Shown piece by piece: positions 60,743 to 64,000 of a stretch of DNA of 64,000 nucleotides. The stretch is from Comamonas testosteroni (lineage in GTDB: Bacteria; Pseudomonadota; Gammaproteobacteria; Burkholderiales; Burkholderiaceae_C). The notes under the pieces are model-generated. The model did not search any database. It worked only from the letters and a program-made list of their open reading frames with translations, and had not been told where the DNA came from. The stretch is taken from assembly GCA_008727115.1 (NCBI GenBank), contig CP044131.1, positions 3,286,001 to 3,350,000 of the forward strand, written 5' to 3'. Positions within the stretch are counted from its first letter, which is position 1. Each line of letters begins with the position of its first letter. A program made the position numbers and the translations under genes.

Positions 60743-62209
60743 TCAGTGAACAGTGCCACCTGTATCGGCCTTGCCAGACATGGAGCGAGCCTTGCTGCCC
60801 GCAGGCAAAGGCTGTGGCACCAGCGTGCCCACCGTGAGCTGATCGTCGCCAAAATACTTGGCGGCTACGGCCTTGACGTCGTCCGAGGTGACTTTTTTCA
60901 GCTCGGCCAGCAGCTTGTCTTCTGCGTCCAGCGGCATGTCCTGAATCCAGTAATTGCCCAGGTTCTGGGCCTGACCCATGACGGAATCGCGCTCGTAGAC
61001 GTTCGATGCCATCCACTGCGTCTTCACGCGCTCCAGCTCGTCGGCCTGCACGCCTTCCTGGGCGATCTTCTGAATCTGGGCACGCAGGGCGGCCTCCACA
61101 TCGGCAGCAGTTTTGCCTTTGGCGGGCACGCCCGTCAGCATGAACAGGCTGGGGCCACGGCCCATGATGGATGCCGAGCTGCCTGCGTTGTCTGCCACGC
61201 GGCCATTGGCCTGGCCTTCACCCTGCACCAAGGCGCGCTCCAGACGGGCACCGTCATAGCCATCCAGCACGGCAGACAGCACCAGCAGCGCCAGCGCGTC
61301 GTTGTCGTCGGCCTGCAGCTTCTCCACCTTGTTCAAGGTAGGCACGCGATAGGCCATGGCGATAAAGGCCTGCTCTGCGGGCTGCTTGACTTCGATGCGG
61401 CGCACGCCGATCTGCCTGGGCTCGATCTGCGGCTTGCGCTCAGGCACGGCGCGGGCAGGAATGCTGCCGTAGTATTTCTCGGCCCAGGCACGCACCTGGG
61501 CCACATTCACATCACCGACCACCACCACGGCCGCATTGGCGGGCACATACCAGCGCTTGTAGAAAGCGCGGGCGTCGTCAGGCTTCATGGAGTCAAGATC
61601 GCTCATCCAGCCCACCACGGGGTGGTGATAGGGCGAGGCCATATAGGTCGCCGCCATCAGCTGCTCCATCAGCATGGCGCGGGGCTGGTCTTCGGTGCGC
61701 ATGCGGCGCTCTTCCTTGATGACCTCGATTTCCTTTTTGAACTCGGAGTCTGGCCATTGGTTGTTGGCAAAGCGGTCGGACTCCAGCTTCATCACATCCT
61801 CCAGCCGGCTGGACGGAATCTGCTGGTAGTAGCCCGTGTAGTCACGCCAGGTAAAGGCGTTTTCCTGGCCGCCCAGCGCGGCCACGCGGCGCGAGAAGTC
61901 GCCAGGTTTGACGGTCTTGCTGCCCTTGAACATCATGTGCTCCAGCGCATGCGCCACGCCGGTGACGCCATTGATTTCGTCCATGGAGCCCACACGTACC
62001 CAGACCATATGCACCGCCGTGGGCGCGCGCCGGTCTGGCTGCACAATCAGCTGCATGCCGTTCTTCAGCGTGAACTGCTGCACGGCAGGTGCAGCTTGCA
62101 CGACCGCGGCAGACACAGGTTGAGACGATGCGCCCGGTGCAGCCAAGGCTGCCCCAGCGCTCAAACAGGCCATTAAGCCCAGTACAGGGAGTGCGCGTAC
62201 ATGTTTCAT
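60743..62209 (-). CDS. M16 family zinc metalloprotease, catalytic subunit
   Basis: A 488-residue secreted protease from ATG 62209. Signal peptide to about residue 24. The inverted zinc motif HALEH is at 87-91 and the second Glu is about 75 residues later in KKEIEVIKEE. Two M16 halves; the C-terminal half has GYDGARLERALVQ. It is the active partner of the M16 protein encoded directly after. Periplasmic function, likely peptide degradation. Divergent from ftsY with only 28 nt between start codons, so their promoters must overlap. Confidence 0.95.
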   Translation of the reverse strand: MKHVRALPVLGLMACLSAGAALAAPGASSQPVSAAVVQAAPAVQQFTLKNGMQLIVQPDRRAPTAVHMVWVRVGSMDEINGVTGVAHALEHMMFKGSKTVKPGDFSRRVAALGGQENAFTWRDYTGYYQQIPSSRLEDVMKLESDRFANNQWPDSEFKKEIEVIKEERRMRTEDQPRAMLMEQLMAATYMASPYHHPVVGWMSDLDSMKPDDARAFYKRWYVPANAAVVVVGDVNVAQVRAWAEKYYGSIPARAVPERKPQIEPRQIGVRRIEVKQPAEQAFIAMAYRVPTLNKVEKLQADDNDALALLVLSAVLDGYDGARLERALVQGEGQANGRVADNAGSSASIMGRGPSLFMLTGVPAKGKTAADVEAALRAQIQKIAQEGVQADELERVKTQWMASNVYERDSVMGQAQNLGNYWIQDMPLDAEDKLLAELKKVTSDDVKAVAAKYFGDDQLTVGTLVPQPLPAGSKARSMSGKADTGGTVH

Positions 62210-62237
62210 AGAATGATGCGATTCTAAAAACCCGCCA

Positions 62238-63401
62238 ATGTTCAGTTTTTTCAAGAAAAAGCCCAATCCATCCGATGTGGTGGACTCCACGCCCGCAGCA
62301 GAGACAGTTGCGGAGCCTGTTGCTGCTCAGCCCAAGCCTGCTCCACAGGATACGCCTGCAGTGCCTGCCGAAGGCGGCAGCAACTCCTGGTGGCGCAAGC
62401 CTTTTGGAGGTGGTTCGGCGCCCAAGGATACCGAAAGCGCGCCTGTCACTCAGGATTTTGTAGCAGCCCCCGAGCCTACCGCAAAGCCTGAAGCGGAAAA
62501 TGCCCGCCAAAGCTGGATGGAGCGCCTCAAAGCCGGGCTGCGCAAGACCGGCTCCAGCATCGCCACCGTCTTTACCGGCACGCAGATCAATGACACGCTG
62601 TACGAAGAGCTGGAAGAAGCCCTGCTGATGGCCGACACTGGCGTCAAGGCCACGCAGCATCTGCTCGACGACTTGAAGCGCCGCGTCAAGGAAAGCAAGA
62701 CCACCGATCCCGCTGCCGTCAAGGCGCTGCTGGCCGATGCACTGGCCGATTTGCTCAAACCTCTGGAAAAACCGCTGACGATTGGCGAGCACCAGCCCAC
62801 CGTCATCATGGTGGCGGGCGTCAATGGCGCGGGCAAGACCACGTCGATTGGCAAGCTGACCAAGCACCTGGCCGACAGCGATCAATCCGTACTGCTGGCC
62901 GCCGCCGACACCTTCCGCGCCGCCGCGCGTGAGCAGCTTGGCGTCTGGGCCAACCGCAACACGGTGGAAATCATCAGCCAGGAAGGGGGCGATCCCGCTG
63001 CCGTGAGCTTTGATGCGGTCAGCGCAGGCAAGGCCCGCAAGAAAGATGTGGTGCTGGTCGATACCGCCGGTCGTCTGCCCACGCAGCTGCACCTGATGGA
63101 AGAGCTGCGCAAGATCAAGCGCGTGGTCAACAAGGCCGATGGCACGGCGCCGCACGAGGTGCTGCTGGTCATCGACGGCAATACCGGCCAGAACGCGCTG
63201 GCCCAGGTGCGTGCCTTTGACGATGCGCTGCAGCTGACCGGCCTGATCGTGACCAAGCTGGACGGCACCGCCAAGGGTGGCGTACTGGCCGCGATTGCGC
63301 AGGAGCGCCCCATTCCCGTGTACTTCATCGGCGTGGGCGAGAAGATTGAAGACCTGGAAACCTTCAGTGCCAAGGAGTTTGCGCAGGCGCTGCTGTCCTG
63401 A
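62238..63401 (+). CDS. ftsY: Signal recognition particle receptor FtsY
   Basis: A 387-residue SRP GTPase. Acidic/Pro-rich N-terminal A domain (1-85), the NG domain beginning about 90, with P-loop GVNGAGKTTSIGKL, DTFRAAAREQL, DTAGRLPTQ and TKLDGTAKGG motifs. It binds SRP-ribosome complexes at the membrane. Terminator at 63477-63503. Neighbours rsmD and coaD on the other strand are the standard linkage. Confidence 0.98.
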   Translation: MFSFFKKKPNPSDVVDSTPAAETVAEPVAAQPKPAPQDTPAVPAEGGSNSWWRKPFGGGSAPKDTESAPVTQDFVAAPEPTAKPEAENARQSWMERLKAGLRKTGSSIATVFTGTQINDTLYEELEEALLMADTGVKATQHLLDDLKRRVKESKTTDPAAVKALLADALADLLKPLEKPLTIGEHQPTVIMVAGVNGAGKTTSIGKLTKHLADSDQSVLLAAADTFRAAAREQLGVWANRNTVEIISQEGGDPAAVSFDAVSAGKARKKDVVLVDTAGRLPTQLHLMEELRKIKRVVNKADGTAPHEVLLVIDGNTGQNALAQVRAFDDALQLTGLIVTKLDGTAKGGVLAAIAQERPIPVYFIGVGEKIEDLETFSAKEFAQALLS

Positions 63402-63412
63402 CGAACTATGCA

Positions 63413-63443
63413 TTTGATAGCTGCTTGCGCTTGATATATCAAA
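63413..63443. repeat. Copy of the GATAGCTGCTTGCGCTTGATA repeat after ftsY
   Basis: TTTGATAGCTGCTTGCGC followed by TTGATATATCAAA, 12 nt after the ftsY stop. The TTGATATATCAA part is itself a perfect palindrome. Confidence 0.6.
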
Positions 63444-63476
63444 GAATCAAGAGAAAATAGCCATCAAACCCAAGAA

Positions 63477-63503
63477 AGGAGCGCGCAAGGCGCTCCTTTT
63501 TTA
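63477..63503 (+). terminator. Intrinsic terminator of ftsY
   Basis: GGAGCGC and GCGCTCC pair around GCAAG, followed by TTTTTT. Converging cutA transcripts would read through on the other strand with a weaker U tract. Confidence 0.9.
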
Positions 63504-63518
63504 TTTAAGCCCGCGCTT

Positions 63519-63893
63519 TCAGGCTTGCACTTGTTGCTTGAGCCATTGGGCGTAATCACCCAGGCAACGTTCGGTGCGCATGGTGATCTGCGGAACCTCA
63601 TAGCTGTGCTGCTCACGCATGAGTTGCGTCAATCGCGGCAGTACCTCAGGTAATGTCTTGCAAACCAGCCGCCACTCGGCACTGGTCTGCAGTACCCCAT
63701 CCCACTCGTAATACGAGGTGATGCGCTCGGTCTGCACACAGGCCGCAACCTTCGCGGCCACCAGTGCCCGTGCCATGTCTTCGGCTTCCGCCGAATGCCC
63801 CACGGTCGTGGTCACCACGCACAGCGTGCTCCAAGGCAGATCCTGAGATGGAGAGGACTGGGAGGGTGCAATCTGGGTCAATGTGGTGTTCAT
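63519..63893 (-). CDS. cutA: Divalent-cation tolerance protein CutA
   Basis: A 124-residue protein. The trimeric CutA fold is shown by LVAAKVAACVQTERITSYYEWDGVLQTSAEWRLVCKTL and HSYEVPQI. N-terminal 20 residues are a disordered extension. CutA is a trimer linked to copper tolerance, although the mechanism is disputed. CTAGAC upstream on its strand (63901-63906) could be part of the -10. Upstream neighbour is the truncated gene at the window edge. Confidence 0.95.
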   Translation of the reverse strand: MNTTLTQIAPSQSSPSQDLPWSTLCVVTTTVGHSAEAEDMARALVAAKVAACVQTERITSYYEWDGVLQTSAEWRLVCKTLPEVLPRLTQLMREQHSYEVPQITMRTERCLGDYAQWLKQQVQA

Positions 63894-63935
63894 GTCGCCC
63901 AGTCTAGAACCAAGGCGGCCCAGATATTCCGAGCG

Positions 63936-64000
63936 TTACAACGGATACAAACCCAGTTGCTGCGCACGCAATCTGGATAGCCCCAGCAAGGCATCGGTAA
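63936..64000 (-). CDS. 3' end of a gene running off the window
   Basis: On the minus strand the window edge starts an open frame that reads TDALLGLSRLRAQQLGLYPL and stops at TAA (63938-63936). It has an ordinary helical composition. Too short to identify. It is upstream of cutA and could be co-transcribed with it (43 nt gap). Confidence 0.5.
   Translation of the reverse strand, partial: TDALLGLSRLRAQQLGLYPL

Overview
The window is a 64 kb piece of GC-rich, densely coding chromosome from a betaproteobacterium, most likely Comamonadaceae (Comamonas or a close relative). The basis is the overall protein character (Burkholderiales-type porin, DUF4148, DUF3460 and DUF1328 proteins, a LysR-type regulator divergent from lysA, the rhodanese-grxC-secB-gpsA block, and ftsY/M16 pair/rsmD/coaD) and two families of short intergenic repeats that I recall from this family. 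No rRNA, tRNA, CRISPR array or prophage was recognised. I made no database search; family names come from recognising motifs in the translated sequence.

Layout. 1-1 kb: 3' end of radC overlapping an Smr-domain gene. 1-7.1 kb: a spherulin-4-like lipoprotein, then a minus-strand run with an M48 protease, LemA, a YdhR-like protein, a group II truncated haemoglobin and a large YbbP-type ABC permease. 7.4-14.1 kb: adenosine-deaminase-like enzyme, a small HTH protein, a membrane protein overlapping a low-molecular-weight tyrosine phosphatase, an EamA exporter, Mrp/ApbC and a membrane-bound degenerate Mrr-fold protein. 14.2-17.3 kb: a patatin phospholipase and a diguanylate cyclase gene split by one in-frame amber codon. 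17.5-21 kb: metG, a zinc-ribbon/PD-(D/E)XK protein resembling the nuclease part of Card1/Can2, and a small lipoprotein. 21.4-26.7 kb: a sulfur-oxidation module (cytochrome c, two FCSD-type flavoproteins, YeeE/YedE transporter, SoxY, SoxZ) without soxXA, soxB or soxCD in the window.

26.8-43 kb is mostly housekeeping: YitT, a BamE-like lipoprotein, DUF3460, scpA, a porin, panD, a CHMI-like isomerase, a DTW-domain tRNA modification enzyme, YiaA, pabBC, DUF4148, a Crp/Fnr regulator divergent from panB-X-panC, a MaoC-like dehydratase and a SulP transporter. 43-51.6 kb: lysR-lysA, gpsA, secB, grxC, rhodanese, gpmA, ctpA, moeB. 51.7-56.8 kb is the signalling and stress part: a single-domain response regulator interrupted by a complete IS30-family element (28-bp perfect inverted repeats, 3-bp target duplication), a NarL-type regulator divergent from its sensor kinase, then three small envelope or stress proteins (DUF1328, DUF883-like, BON). 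56.9-64 kb: a zinc-ribbon metallopeptidase, coaD, rsmD, an M16 protease pair in which only one member keeps the zinc motif, ftsY, cutA and the tail of one more gene.

The most interesting points are the standalone zinc-ribbon/Card1-like nuclease, the reduced Sox/FCSD cluster whose second flavoprotein lacks the FAD-attaching cysteine, the reconstructable IS30 insertion, the amber-split GGDEF gene, a repeat family placed within 2-13 nt of stop codons in the same orientation as the gene, and an intergenic repeat sequence that supplies the signal-peptide codons of an M16 gene.
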